NCBI RefSeq assembly: GCF_008326345.1
Contig: NZ_BJEN01000002.1
Span: forward strand, 434,001-498,000
DNA: 64,000 nucleotides
Source of the DNA: Cutibacterium modestum
GTDB taxonomy: Bacteria; Actinomycetota; Actinomycetes; Propionibacteriales; Propionibacteriaceae
Direction of reading: 5' to 3'
The notes beneath the pieces are model-generated. The model ran no database searches, was not told the origin of the DNA, and was given only the letters and a program-made list of their open reading frames with translations. Of this stretch, positions 55,181 through 64,000 are shown piece by piece; position 1 is the stretch's first letter, and each line of letters begins with the position of its first letter. The position numbers and the translations under genes were made by a program.

Positions 55181-55254
55181 GATGCCGGATCGGTCGCTCA
55201 GTATAACTTCAGGAAATACGTCATTATCAATGGCCGGGGCTCTTGATTCGTGAC

Positions 55255-56031
55255 TCAGCCGAAGCGGCCCGAAATGTAATCTTCGGTAGCCTTCTCCTTC
55301 GGGTTAGAGAAGATCTTGTCAGTGGAGTCAATCTCAACGAGATGGCCTGGTTCTCCCTGCGCCTTCAGGTTGAAGAAGGCGGTCTGATCAGAGACACGGG
55401 CAGCTTGCTGCATGTTGTGGGTCACGATCACCACGGTGAAGCGCTCCTTGAGTTCCCCGACGAGATCCTCGATGGCCAAGGTCGAGATCGGATCCAGGGC
55501 CGAGCAGGGCTCGTCCATGAGCAGGACCTCGGGTTCGACGGCGATGGCGCGCGCGATGCACAGACGCTGTTGCTGGCCGCCGGACAAGGAAGCGCCGGAA
55601 CGGTCCAGACGATCCTTGACCTCGCCCCACAGGTTGGCACCGCGCAGTGATTTCTCGCAGGCTTCGTCAAGGAGCTTGTTGTCCCGCACACCGTTGAGCC
55701 TCAGCCCAGCCACGACGTTGTCACGGATAGACATCGCCGGGAAAGGGTTCGCCCGCTGGAAAACCATGCCAACATTGCGTCGCACAGCGACCGGGTCGAC
55801 ATTCTTGCCGTATAGGTCAACGCCGTCGAGCTCCACCTTGCCGGTGCAGTAGGCGCCTGGAATGACCTCGTGCATACGATTGAGGGTCCGCAACACTGTC
55901 GATTTGCCACATCCGGATGGGCCAATGAAGGCTGTGACCGTGCGGGGTTCGACCGTCAGATTTACCGACTCAACGGCGTGGAAGGAGCCGTAGTAGATAT
56001 TGAGGTCCTTGACCTCGATCCGTTTTGCCAT
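55255..56031 (-). CDS. pstB: Phosphate ABC transporter ATP-binding protein
   Basis: The 258-residue ATPase has Walker [18 protein letters not shown], signature [16 protein letters not shown], Walker [13 protein letters not shown] and the PstB-typical [10 protein letters not shown] and [14 protein letters not shown]. It is last in the pstSCAB operon, 18 bases after pstA. Energy from ATP drives high-affinity phosphate uptake. Confidence 0.97.
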   Translation of the reverse strand: MAKRIEVKDLNIYYGSFHAVESVNLTVEPRTVTAFIGPSGCGKSTVLRTLNRMHEVIPGAYCTGKVELDGVDLYGKNVDPVAVRRNVGMVFQRANPFPAMSIRDNVVAGLRLNGVRDNKLLDEACEKSLRGANLWGEVKDRLDRSGASLSGGQQQRLCIARAIAVEPEVLLMDEPCSALDPISTLAIEDLVGELKERFTVVIVTHNMQQAARVSDQTAFFNLKAQGEPGHLVEIDSTDKIFSNPKEKATEDYISGRFG

Positions 56032-56049
56032 ATTCAGCTCACTTTCGTG

Positions 56050-56982
56050 TCACTTGCCCATGCGACGCATGTAGCGGCGGGAGATCCCACGGGCAATGAG
56101 GTTGAAGCCCATGACGAGGATGATCAGGGTAATTGCAGCTCCCCACACCACCGGAGTATCGACGCCACCTTGGGTGTAGGCGTTAGTGATGACGGTTGGC
56201 AGAGTTGCGAAGTTCGGCGTCGACGGATTGAAGGTCAACTCGGTGTTGAACTGTACTAACACGATGAGCGGAGCCGTCTCGCCCATGACCCGAGCTAGGC
56301 CCAGCACAATACCGGTGAGGATGCCGGTCATGGAGGTTGGCAAGACGACCCTCATGATCGTTTTCCATTTGGAAACGCCCAAGGCGAAGGAGGCCTCACG
56401 CAAAGAGTCTGGCACCAGTTTGAGCATCTCCTCGGTCGATCGCAGCACTGTCGGAATCATGAGGATCATGAGGGCCAGCGAGGAGGCCCACGCGGACTGG
56501 GCGCCACCGAAGGTGGTAACGACCACGGCGAAGACGAAGAGGGCTGCGACGATTGATGGCACACCGGTCAGCACGTCGACAGCGAAGCTGATGGCCTTGG
56601 CGATCTTAGTTCCACGTGCGTACTCGACCAGGAAGATGGCGGTCAGCAGGGCGATCGGAACTGAGATGATCGACGTAAGAAGGCCGATTTCGAGGGTTCC
56701 GACGATGGCGTGAATGGCACCCTGCTTGGCCAACTCGAAGGAGGGATCCATCGAGTGGGTCCACCACGACACGTGGAACAGTGATCCGATGCCGCGCCGG
56801 ATTGCCGCGGAGAGTAGCCAGACCAGTGGTATGACGGCGAGCAGAGTGGCCACGATCATGAAGACCGAGGCGCAGCCGCTCGTGGTGGTCCGCTTGCCGG
56901 ACGGGCGGGAGAGGTCCAGTTGTCCTGCCTCGGGCGTGTCGTCGCCGTGACGAGCGATGTGGTCAGGGGTGGTCGCGCTCAT
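56050..56982 (-). CDS. pstA: Phosphate ABC transporter permease PstA
   Basis: The 310-residue permease has six membrane helices and the BPD EAA loop in L-R-E-A-S-F-A-L-G-V-S-K-W-K-T-I. VDVLTGVPSIVAALFVF and ARVMGETAPLIVLVQFN are PstA signatures. ATG 56982 overlaps the pstC stop by four bases, with GGGAG upstream. Confidence 0.96.
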   Translation of the reverse strand: MSATTPDHIARHGDDTPEAGQLDLSRPSGKRTTTSGCASVFMIVATLLAVIPLVWLLSAAIRRGIGSLFHVSWWTHSMDPSFELAKQGAIHAIVGTLEIGLLTSIISVPIALLTAIFLVEYARGTKIAKAISFAVDVLTGVPSIVAALFVFAVVVTTFGGAQSAWASSLALMILMIPTVLRSTEEMLKLVPDSLREASFALGVSKWKTIMRVVLPTSMTGILTGIVLGLARVMGETAPLIVLVQFNTELTFNPSTPNFATLPTVITNAYTQGGVDTPVVWGAAITLIILVMGFNLIARGISRRYMRRMGK

Positions 56983-57983
56983 CGCTTAACTCCCTGCGCC
57001 GCGATCAACCGGGCAGCCGCGTTGACCACGAAGGTAATGACGAACAGGGCCAAAGCCGACGCCACGAGGGCACCCAGCGAGGTGGGATCGCTAATGGCCT
57101 CGGAAAAGTTACCGGCGATCTTAGACGCGAAGGTCTCGCCACCAACGAAGATCGACAGGTCGAGGTTCTGTTTAAGGGCCATGGGGCTAATCGTCTGCAG
57201 AATTAGGGTGACGGCCAGGGTCTCGCCGAGGGCGCGGCCCAGACCCAACATGGCTCCCGAAATGATGCCGGACCGCGAGTGAGGGAGCACCGCGAGCTTG
57301 ATGACCTCCCAGCGCGTCGATCCGAGGGCCAGCGCAGCCTCAATCTGGTCGTGAGGTGTTTGGGCCATAACGTCGCGGCTGACGGCAGTGACGATCGGCA
57401 GAATCATGATAGCTAGGACGAGGCTGGCGAGGTAGATCGTTCCGGTGGCCGAGGACCACGACGGGTCCTCGGAAAAGATCGGAATCCAGCCGAGAACTTT
57501 GATTAAGGCCTCGCGTAGACCGTTGACGACGGCCGAGGATCCGAAGACGATACCGCCCCACAGACCGAAGACTATCGAGGGGACCGCAGCCAGCAGATCA
57601 ACGATGAAGGCGACCGGGCTAGCAAGCTTCTTGGGTGCGAGTTGGGTGATAAACAGGGCGATGCCCACCGAGAGTGGCACTGCGATGAGTAGGGCAAGCA
57701 GAGACGAGATGACTGTCGTCCAAAGCAGGGCCTGGATACCGAAGGCCGGCGGGTTCTGATCCGTCGTCCAAGCTCGGGACGTGAAGAAATTATCGGTGTT
57801 AGCCGACAATGTCGGGGCTGCCGTCTTAATGAGAAAGACGAACATGAGGATGACGATAATGGCCAGGGCTACGGCGATAACCGACGAAGCACCAGCGAAA
57901 ATTGTGTCCCCAACCCTAGACACCGGCTTCATGCAGGATGCCGCCGTGGGTTTCCGCTGTGCCGTCGATGTGGTTTCAGCCAT
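56979..57983 (-). CDS. pstC: Phosphate ABC transporter permease PstC
   Basis: The 334-residue permease has an N-terminal helix, the conserved FGIQALLWTTVISSLLALLI entry, VDLLAAVPSIVFGLWG, the EAA loop in I-E-A-A-L-A-L-G-S-T-R-W-E-V-I-K, and GRALGETLAVTLIL. ATG 57983 follows GAAGGAAG. It lies 84 bases after pstS. Confidence 0.96.
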   Translation of the reverse strand: MAETTSTAQRKPTAASCMKPVSRVGDTIFAGASSVIAVALAIIVILMFVFLIKTAAPTLSANTDNFFTSRAWTTDQNPPAFGIQALLWTTVISSLLALLIAVPLSVGIALFITQLAPKKLASPVAFIVDLLAAVPSIVFGLWGGIVFGSSAVVNGLREALIKVLGWIPIFSEDPSWSSATGTIYLASLVLAIMILPIVTAVSRDVMAQTPHDQIEAALALGSTRWEVIKLAVLPHSRSGIISGAMLGLGRALGETLAVTLILQTISPMALKQNLDLSIFVGGETFASKIAGNFSEAISDPTSLGALVASALALFVITFVVNAAARLIAAQGVKR

Positions 57984-58067
57984 GGACTTCCTTCGTCGCG
58001 ATCATGGTCGTGTTCTGGTGAGGGGCGGGAAGACGACCGGCGTCCTCCCGCCCCGGCAGAGATTCGA

Positions 58068-59198
58068 TCAGGAGAGAGCCTGGGCAGAACCCAGAACCTT
58101 TGAAGCGACGTCGGAGGGCAGCGGAGCGTAACCGAGGTCCTGGATCTTCTTCTGCTCCTTCTTAGAGGCATAGAAGGACAGGAAGTCCTTGAGGAGGGCA
58201 GTCTTGGCGGAGTCTTGGCCCTTGGAACAGGCGATCTCGTAGGTTACAAGGACGGCCGGGTACACGCCCGTCTGGGTGTTCTTGTACTGAAGCTCGAGCT
58301 GCAGGTCATTACCCTGGCCGACAACCTTAGCCGCGGAGACGGCCTTACCAGCGGACTCACTGGTCAGTTTAACCGGGCCATTGCCGTTGTCGATGGCAGC
58401 CATGTCGAGGCTGTTTTTCGTGGCGTAGGACCACTCGTCGTACGAGATCGAGTTCTTGGTGCTCTTGACGGCCTGCGCGATGCCAGCCGACTTGTCGGCC
58501 CCCTTTCCGGCACCCTTCCATGCCTTAGAGTGCTTTTCAGTCCAGATGTCACCGGCCGCTTTGTTGAGGAACTTGGTGAAGTTGTCGGTCGTGCCCGACT
58601 CGTCCTTGCGGTAGAACACTTCGATCTGGGCCGACGGCAGCTTGGCTTTCGGGTTCTCTTTTTTGATGGTGTCGTCGTTCCAGTTCTTGATGGTTCCGGA
58701 GAAGATCTTGGCGAGGGTCGGGGTAGAGAGAGCCAGATCTTTGACGCCGTCGACGTTGTAGACCACGGCAATTGGGCCGGCAGCCATCGGGAGATGCCAT
58801 GGGTCGGCGTTGCAGCGCTGCCTGGCCTTATCGGGTTCACCCTTGTCAGGATTGAGAACGGAGTCAGAGCCAGCCCAGTCGGTCTGCTTGCCGATGAAGG
58901 ACTTCACGCCGGCGCCGGAGCCGGTGGGGGAGTAGTTGATGGTTGCCGAGGAACAGGCGGCCTTGTAATCGGAAATGACTTGATTGATGGCGTTCAACTG
59001 AGCCGAGGAACCAGCACCGGAAATACTGCCACCGGGGCAGGCGGGCTTGAACGAGGCAGCGTCAGCCGAGGAAACGCTGGACTGCGCAGCGGAGGACGAG
59101 GTAGAACTGGAGCCCTTGTCCCCATTGGCTCCACAAGCGGTGAGGGAGATGGCGCTGATAGCAGCCAGAGCAGTGATTTTGGCGAAACGATTCGTCAC
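58068..59198 (-). CDS. pstS: Phosphate-binding lipoprotein PstS
   Basis: The 376-residue protein starts at GTG 59198 with a lipoprotein signal (AISAISLTACG). The mature part shows ISGAGSSAQLNAINQVISDY, NYSPTGSGAGVKSFIGKQ and the phosphate-site segment FYRKDESGTTDNFTKFLN. It captures phosphate on the cell surface for PstCA. It is first in the operon and has a PHO box about 100 bases upstream. Confidence 0.96.
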   Translation of the reverse strand: MTNRFAKITALAAISAISLTACGANGDKGSSSTSSSAAQSSVSSADAASFKPACPGGSISGAGSSAQLNAINQVISDYKAACSSATINYSPTGSGAGVKSFIGKQTDWAGSDSVLNPDKGEPDKARQRCNADPWHLPMAAGPIAVVYNVDGVKDLALSTPTLAKIFSGTIKNWNDDTIKKENPKAKLPSAQIEVFYRKDESGTTDNFTKFLNKAAGDIWTEKHSKAWKGAGKGADKSAGIAQAVKSTKNSISYDEWSYATKNSLDMAAIDNGNGPVKLTSESAGKAVSAAKVVGQGNDLQLELQYKNTQTGVYPAVLVTYEIACSKGQDSAKTALLKDFLSFYASKKEQKKIQDLGYAPLPSDVASKVLGSAQALS

Positions 59199-59294
59199 GG
59201 CGCATCCTTCTCTGAGTGATGTCGTCCTGGAGCCGCAGTTGCGGTCCCTGGTACAGGAATGACGCTAGGGTTTGAAAGTGTCGCAAGGATCGCG

Positions 59295-59316
59295 TCAAGG
59301 TGAACGCAACGTGAAC
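59295..59316 (-). promoter_or_regulatory. PHO box (PhoP-type direct repeat) upstream of pstS
   Basis: On the minus strand two 11-base direct repeats, GTTCACGTTGC (59316-59306) and GTTCACCTTGA (59305-59295), abut exactly. This matches the actinobacterial PhoP-binding PHO box. Its position about 97 bases before the pstS start fits activation under phosphate limitation. Confidence 0.7.
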
Positions 59317-59372
59317 ACCGTCGTCACCCTGACTGAAGAAAATCGCCTAAGACGCGGTTTGTGACCTGCTGG

Positions 59373-60314
59373 TTAGTACCGTGACGAGTACCATTCTTGG
59401 CGAACCGTACGTCCCGCTTCATCCAGGTGAACAATCAGGCATTCCGCAGTTGACATGGGGTGATTCGCCCCACCAAGAGCTTCTCGCATCGTCGGCAGCA
59501 CAGGACGATGACCACAAATGGCGATTGGTTGGGTAGGGTCAGCCAGTGCGCGGCCAATAACTTTTCTCATAGCTGACACCGTCTTGCGGGGGTTCGCTTC
59601 GTGTACCTCCTCGCTCAGAGCATCGAGTCCGGTGATTTCGACCTCAATGGTGTCGGCATACGGCTGAAGGGTTTGCATACATCGCGTCGATGACGAGCTC
59701 GCAAGACGGGTCACCCCAAAAGCGCTCAGCAAGTTGGCTAAGGCCTTGGCTTGACGGCGACCACGCCTTTCCAAGGGGCGTGTGGCGTCTTTGCCGTGTC
59801 TCTTGCGGGAGTTCCACTCTTTGCGGGAGACAGCTTTGCCATGACGTACCAGGATGACCGTTGACGTCGTCGGCAAGTCGAGAGCCTCCCCTAGCACCTG
59901 GGCGTCGGTGGGATAAGTGAGGTGCCCAAGGGCCTGGTCAGTCGGCATCCAGAAGGCGCCATCGATCTCCTCCGGGCTGGCTGTGGCATCCTCGATGGAC
60001 CCTCCGATGTCGACCCCTAGCCACCACGAGACGACCTTAGCCCGCGACTTTGGCTTGCCGTTACGTGTGAGATATCTGACGGTGTACTCGATGGGTTGCA
60101 GGGGTATCGTCAACCGGATGTTGATGCCGGTTTCTTCGGCGACTTCGCGCACTGCCGTGGTGGGAAGGTCCTCGCCAGGCGCGAGTTTTCCCTTGGGCAG
60201 GGAGAGATCGTCATAAGCGGGACGATGAACGACGAGCACCTCGCGGGCTCCGTCGTCACCGTCGCGCAGCACGACGGCGCCAGCTGCCTGGATAGGGCCC
60301 TTGTGTCCTCCCAA
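59373..60314 (-). CDS. Nudix hydrolase fused to a histidine phosphatase (MutT1-like)
   Basis: The 313-residue protein has an N-terminal Nudix domain (about 8-140) with the Nudix box G-x5-E-x7-R-E-V-x-E-E-x-G in GKLAPGEDLPTTAVREVAEE-TG. A C-terminal SixA/PGAM-type domain (about 150-313) carries VILVRHGKAVSRK and ICGHRPVLPTM. This matches actinobacterial MutT1, which acts on 8-oxo-(d)GTP and diadenosine polyphosphates; the phosphatase half removes a further phosphate. TTG 60314 is the apparent start. It follows ppk with an overlap-free gap of seven bases. Confidence 0.9.
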   Translation of the reverse strand: MGGHKGPIQAAGAVVLRDGDDGAREVLVVHRPAYDDLSLPKGKLAPGEDLPTTAVREVAEETGINIRLTIPLQPIEYTVRYLTRNGKPKSRAKVVSWWLGVDIGGSIEDATASPEEIDGAFWMPTDQALGHLTYPTDAQVLGEALDLPTTSTVILVRHGKAVSRKEWNSRKRHGKDATRPLERRGRRQAKALANLLSAFGVTRLASSSSTRCMQTLQPYADTIEVEITGLDALSEEVHEANPRKTVSAMRKVIGRALADPTQPIAICGHRPVLPTMREALGGANHPMSTAECLIVHLDEAGRTVRQEWYSSRY

Positions 60315-60321
60315 CTCGGTT

Positions 60322-62427
60322 TCACCGCCTCTTATCGCGAGTGCGTCGGATGAGTTCCTCTTGGAAGTCAGTCAGGGGGATGCCATCCGGTCCGCGCGAG
60401 ACCTCGGTCCAGGTGCGATCCTGCAGGTGCCACGACACCGTATCCGGGTCGAAGGCCATGTCGAACATCTCTTCAACCTCCGTTACATGCTGTTTGTTGG
60501 ACAAGCCAACAAGGGCTTCAACGCGGCGGTCCAGGTTGCGGTGCATGAGATCAGCTGAGCCGATTGCCACCATCGGGCGGCCGCCATTGGCGAACCAGAA
60601 GATGCGAGAGTGTTCCAGGAACCGTCCTAGGATGGAAATGACCCGGATGTTCTCGCTCAGCCCGGGAACCCCTGGTCTGATGGAGCAAATACCACGCACC
60701 CACAGGTCCACCGGAACACCGGCGCGGGAAGCGCGGTAAAGGGCGTCAATGACGCGCTCATCAACGATGGAGTTGACCTTGATTCGTACTGCGGCAGGCA
60801 ACCCGGCCTTCTTGTTCTCAATCTCACGCTCAATCGCCTCGATGATGCCGCTCCGGATGCCCTCTGGGGCTACTAGGAGACGGCGGTAGCGCTTCTCGGC
60901 TGTCATCCCGGACAGGTGATTGAACAACCTCGCGACGTCCTCGGTGATGATCGGGTTCGACGTCAACAGGCCGAGATCCTCGTACTGGCGGGCGGTCTTG
61001 GGATTGTAATTGCCGGTGCCGATGTGTGCGTAACGTCGCAGCCCCTCACCCTCGTCGCGGATGGCCATCGCGAGTTTGCAGTGGGTCTTGAGCCCCACCA
61101 TGCCGTAGACGACATGGACGCCGGCACGCTCTAGTACCCGCGCCCAGGTGATATTGGCCTGCTCGTCGAACCGGGCCTTGATTTCCACAACGGCCAGCAC
61201 CTGTTTACCAGCTTCGGCGGCGTCAACCAGGGCGTCGATGATGGGGGAGTCTCCCGAGGTGCGGTAGAGAGTCTGCTTGATGGCTAGCACTTGCGGGTCG
61301 GCGGCGGCCTGCTCGGTGAACCTCTGAACGCTGGTGGCGAAAGAGTCGTACGGGTGGTGGACGAGAACGTCACGCCGTCGGATCGCCGCGAACATGTCGG
61401 CCGGGCGTGCTGTTTCCACCTCGGCCAGATGCGGATGCGTAATGGGCAGGAAGTTCGGGTACGAGAGATCGTCACGGTCGACGTCGGCAAGGGAGAACAA
61501 CCCGGTAAGATCCAGCGGGGCAGGAAGCTGGAAGACCTCCTTGTCTTTGATGTCGAGTTCACGGGTGAGTAGGGCGAGCATCTCGTCGGTGATGTCGTCC
61601 TGCACTTCCAGCCGTACCGGGGGACGACCCACCTTGCGACGAAGAAGCTCCTTCTCTAACGCGAAGAGCAGGTTTTCGGCGTCATCCTCTTCGACCTCGA
61701 GGTCCTCGTTTCGAGTAACGCGGAAAGTGGTGTGCTGTAGTACGTGCATGCCGGTGAACAGCTGGTCGAGGTGACGGCTGATGATCTCCTCTAGCGGAAG
61801 GAACCGTCCCTCGCCCAGGTTGACCAGTCGGGGCAGCACCGACGGTACCTTGACCCGGGCGAACTGCTCTGCCCCAGTGATGGGATTCGCCAGCATGACG
61901 GCCAGGTTGATCGACAGGCCACGAATGTACGGGAAGGGATGGGATGGATCGACGGCTAGGGGAGTGAGGATGGGGAAGATCCGCTCTGAGAACAAGGTGC
62001 GCATGCGGCCCTTTTCGTCATCGGACAACTCGGCCCAACGCAGGATCTCGATTCCCTCAGCCGCCAGCTCCGGTCGTACTTCCTCGGCGAACACCCGGGA
62101 TTGCTCGGAAACCAGGTCATGAGTACGGGCCAGAATGGCGTCATGAAGCTCACGCGGCAGCATTCCGGCGACGGAGGGGACGGCAACCCCAGCGTCGATC
62201 CGGCGTTTGAGACCGGCGACTCGCACCATGAAGAACTCGTCAAGGTTGGACGAGAAAATGGCCAGAAACTTCGCTCTCTCGAGCAGAGGGATGCGCTCGG
62301 CGTCCCGGGCAAGATCCAGCACCCGTTCGTTGAAGGCGAGCCATGATAGCTCGCGATCGCTGTAGCGACCCTTCGGCAACTCCTCAGGAGAAGCCGGGGA
62401 GGCCCCGGGGGTGGGCTTCTTGGCCAT
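60322..62427 (-). CDS. ppk: Polyphosphate kinase
   Basis: The ~701-residue PPK1 enzyme shows [58 protein letters not shown], the autophosphorylated histidine in [17 protein letters not shown], and the second histidine in [13 protein letters not shown]. It reversibly makes polyphosphate from ATP. ATG 62427 has AAGGAG seven bases before it. With pstSCAB and the Nudix gene it forms a phosphate uptake and storage block. Confidence 0.97.
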   Translation of the reverse strand: MAKKPTPGASPASPEELPKGRYSDRELSWLAFNERVLDLARDAERIPLLERAKFLAIFSSNLDEFFMVRVAGLKRRIDAGVAVPSVAGMLPRELHDAILARTHDLVSEQSRVFAEEVRPELAAEGIEILRWAELSDDEKGRMRTLFSERIFPILTPLAVDPSHPFPYIRGLSINLAVMLANPITGAEQFARVKVPSVLPRLVNLGEGRFLPLEEIISRHLDQLFTGMHVLQHTTFRVTRNEDLEVEEDDAENLLFALEKELLRRKVGRPPVRLEVQDDITDEMLALLTRELDIKDKEVFQLPAPLDLTGLFSLADVDRDDLSYPNFLPITHPHLAEVETARPADMFAAIRRRDVLVHHPYDSFATSVQRFTEQAAADPQVLAIKQTLYRTSGDSPIIDALVDAAEAGKQVLAVVEIKARFDEQANITWARVLERAGVHVVYGMVGLKTHCKLAMAIRDEGEGLRRYAHIGTGNYNPKTARQYEDLGLLTSNPIITEDVARLFNHLSGMTAEKRYRRLLVAPEGIRSGIIEAIEREIENKKAGLPAAVRIKVNSIVDERVIDALYRASRAGVPVDLWVRGICSIRPGVPGLSENIRVISILGRFLEHSRIFWFANGGRPMVAIGSADLMHRNLDRRVEALVGLSNKQHVTEVEEMFDMAFDPDTVSWHLQDRTWTEVSRGPDGIPLTDFQEELIRRTRDKRR

Positions 62428-62550
62428 GGACATACTCCTTGGAGGTTCGTCCGCCCACCATTGGGTGGGCGTAGCTGCATTTAATCTATCGGAAGGAACC
62501 CGCTCGCAGGGTGTACGACTTCCATGTCTCCCCGTACCGTCCGAATGAAT

Positions 62551-63195
62551 TCACCGTTCCGCCTGGAATCGGTAGCCCACCGACCGCACCGTTTGGATGT
62601 GGCCCTCGTACTCCGGTCCGACTTTGGCGCGCAGGCGGCGGATATGGACGTCCACGGTCCGGGTGCCTCCGTAGTAGTCGTAGCCCCACACGTCCGACAA
62701 CAGTAGGTCTCGGGTGAGCACTCTGCCAGGGTGCCCGACGAGGTACTTCAGTAACTCGAACTCAGTGTAGGTGAGGTTAAGATCTTTGCCCCCGACACTC
62801 GCTGTGTACCCGTCCTCGTCGACGGTGAACGGCCCGGCGACGAGTTGATTGGTGACTTGTACTGTAAACAGACAGCGAAGTCGAGTCTCGGCCTCTAACG
62901 GAGTTGCGGAATCACACAGGAAGTCGTCCATTCCCCAGTCGGGGCTGATGACTGAGAGGGTGTCGGGGCCAGCCAGCAGCAGGACCGGCACCCGTCTCTC
63001 GTGACAGGACAGCTGAAGACAAGCTTCGCGAGCCCTGGTGGGTTCGTCGTGGCAGTCGACCAACACGACGTCGACTCCCTCCAGATGAGATATGCACTCC
63101 TGTAAATCGTCGTAGCGAGAGATGCTGTGCGGTAGTAGTTCCAAAGCCTGAGGCAGCGGGGCGTCCAACGGGCCCAGCAAGGACAGTCGTGCCAT
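62551..63195 (-). CDS. GlnR-like OmpR-family transcriptional regulator with atypical receiver
   Basis: The 214-residue protein has an N-terminal receiver-like domain (about 2-115) in which the usual acidic pair near the N-terminus is missing; only VVLVDCHDEP keeps the central Asp. The segment S-P-D-W-G-M-D-D-F-L is typical of actinobacterial GlnR. The C-terminal winged helix is clear: LNLTYTEFELLKYLVGHPGR, VWGYDYYGGTRTVDVHIRRL, VGYRFQAE. GlnR-type regulators control nitrogen genes without a sensor kinase. ATG 63195 is preferred over upstream starts. No kinase is adjacent. Confidence 0.8.
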   Translation of the reverse strand: MARLSLLGPLDAPLPQALELLPHSISRYDDLQECISHLEGVDVVLVDCHDEPTRAREACLQLSCHERRVPVLLLAGPDTLSVISPDWGMDDFLCDSATPLEAETRLRCLFTVQVTNQLVAGPFTVDEDGYTASVGGKDLNLTYTEFELLKYLVGHPGRVLTRDLLLSDVWGYDYYGGTRTVDVHIRRLRAKVGPEYEGHIQTVRSVGYRFQAER

Positions 63196-63313
63196 CCAGA
63201 TGCCCTCCCCTGCTGAAATCGCGTTGCCCGAGGTCGTGTCGCTAACGATGCCGCATCCCATCATCCCACGGGCGACCGAGCCGTCTCACGATATCGGCAC
63301 TACGATCTGTGCC

Positions 63314-64000
63314 GTGACGAGGATGCCTGACGAGTGGTTCCGTCCGGACGACGATGGGTCCGGGCCGAACGAACCCTGCCCGGCTGAGCGCGTTGCAGAG
63401 ATCCCAGATAGCGAGGATCCGCACCTTCGTCATGAGGACGCCGGGGATAGTCCGATCTCCTCAACGACTAGCAGCTTGATTCGCGTCGTTACTGACGATG
63501 CTGGGCCTAGTGTGGTGGTCGGACGTGCCCACGCCACCGGTGCCTCGACATCCTCAGGTGGCCGACATTTCCCAGTCTGGATCCTGATAGTCACGGCGGC
63601 ACTAGTCGTCGGACTGGTGCTGGGAACCTTCATCACCCAGTCCCGTGATAGCACCGGTATAGTGCGGGTCACCCCAAGAGCCTTGGTGTCAGCATCCACC
63701 GCTGCGGCGGATATGCCATATCAGGGGCGGGTCAAAGCAATCGGCGGTGTGAGAGCAACGGCATCGTGTGTGTCCGACCCTGCAGTCGATTCTGAGCATA
63801 AGCTGGTTCGCTATGACGCTGAGTTCATCGTCGATGACAAGCCGGAGACGGCGTGGCGGTGCAACGGCTCTGGGGAAGGACAGCAAATTACCCTCACCCT
63901 GACTCACCCCTCCCGGATCGTTGGTGTGGGGATGATCAACGGCTACGCGAAGGCCTTCGGCGACGTCGACCTCTACCCGCAATATCGCCGGGTGCGCACG
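63314..64000 (+). CDS. Membrane-anchored protein with discoidin/NADase-type glycan-binding-like domain (3' end outside window)
   Basis: The frame stays open from GTG 63314 to the window end (229 codons). A D/E/S-rich cytoplasmic N-terminus (~95 residues) precedes one membrane segment (FPVWILIVTAALVVGLVLGT). Then comes a galactose-binding-like beta domain with DDKPETAWRCNGSGEGQQIT, I-V-G-V-G-M-I-N-G-Y-A-K, and a predicted R-V-R-T strand. It resembles surface proteins with an NADase-type glycan-binding domain. TACGAT at 63301 sits seven bases before the GTG, suggesting a leaderless start. It diverges from the GlnR-like gene. Confidence 0.7.
   Translation, partial: MTRMPDEWFRPDDDGSGPNEPCPAERVAEIPDSEDPHLRHEDAGDSPISSTTSSLIRVVTDDAGPSVVVGRAHATGASTSSGGRHFPVWILIVTAALVVGLVLGTFITQSRDSTGIVRVTPRALVSASTAAADMPYQGRVKAIGGVRATASCVSDPAVDSEHKLVRYDAEFIVDDKPETAWRCNGSGEGQQITLTLTHPSRIVGVGMINGYAKAFGDVDLYPQYRRVRT

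Noticed and set aside
58215-59219. 334-codon plus-strand frame opposite pstS
   Set aside because: Antisense to a gene with clear PstS motifs.

Overview
The window reads as a chromosomal segment of a high-GC actinobacterium, most likely Cutibacterium (Propionibacterium) acnes or a close relative. The evidence is an actinobacterial coproporphyrin-dependent haem pathway with ferrochelatase fused to HemQ, mycothione reductase, a GlnR-type regulator, a 33-residue bS22 ribosomal protein, cytochrome c maturation system II, and dense coding with 4-base ATGA/GTGA overlaps. No rRNA, tRNA, IS element or CRISPR array was seen. The species name is inference from gene content; no database search was run.

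Layout. 1-3.3 kb: tail of a carboxyltransferase-type gene, a frameshifted drug-efflux transporter, an internally deleted TIGR01777 epimerase and a rhomboid protease. 3.3-6.9 kb: P-loop kinase, NarL-type two-component system, divergent membrane-anchored protein. 6.9-10.6 kb: amino-sugar PTS operon (nanE, EIIBC, EIIA, BglG-type antiterminator) with a RAT-like hairpin in its leader. 10.9-11.2 kb: truncated copy of the membrane-anchored protein. 11.3-16.1 kb: four-carbon acid-sugar cassette (permease, PdxA2-like dehydrogenase, DUF1537 kinase) and a DeoR regulator. 16.2-27.4 kb: haem locus, with hemE-hemY-hemC-hemD-hemB-hemL(-mutY) on the minus strand and hemA-hemHQ on the plus strand. 28-31.3 kb: disA and radA, then a decayed malic-enzyme remnant. 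31.3-36.6 kb: VOC protein, TIM-barrel isomerase, proline dehydrogenase, CPBP protease, asd, proC. 36.7-45 kb: bS22, glutaredoxin-like protein, a CobA-like/HemD fusion, a phosphatase, system II cytochrome c maturation (tlpA-ccdA-resB-ccsB) and a striking sigma factor-TM-GerMN-Gmad2 fusion. 45-49.4 kb: SDR, ilvA and ilvD behind a leader-peptide attenuator. 49.4-55.2 kb: DUF5134-like membrane protein, mycothione reductase, and an ABC transporter preceded by a cobalamin riboswitch, hence probably a vitamin B12/corrinoid importer. 55.2-64 kb: pstSCAB with a PHO box, Nudix-phosphatase fusion, ppk, GlnR-like regulator and the start of a divergent membrane protein.

Themes. Tetrapyrrole metabolism recurs: nearly the whole haem pathway, a second HemD-type enzyme in a fusion, c-type cytochrome assembly, and a B12-riboswitch-controlled importer. 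Phosphate supply and storage (Pst, Ppk, Nudix) sit beside a nitrogen/phosphate-type regulator. Four RNA-level or binding-site controls can be read directly from sequence: the RAT hairpin, the ilv attenuator, the cobalamin riboswitch and the PHO box. Several genes are decaying (efflux pump, epimerase, malic enzyme, siderophore-interacting protein, truncated paralogue), which suggests ongoing genome reduction.
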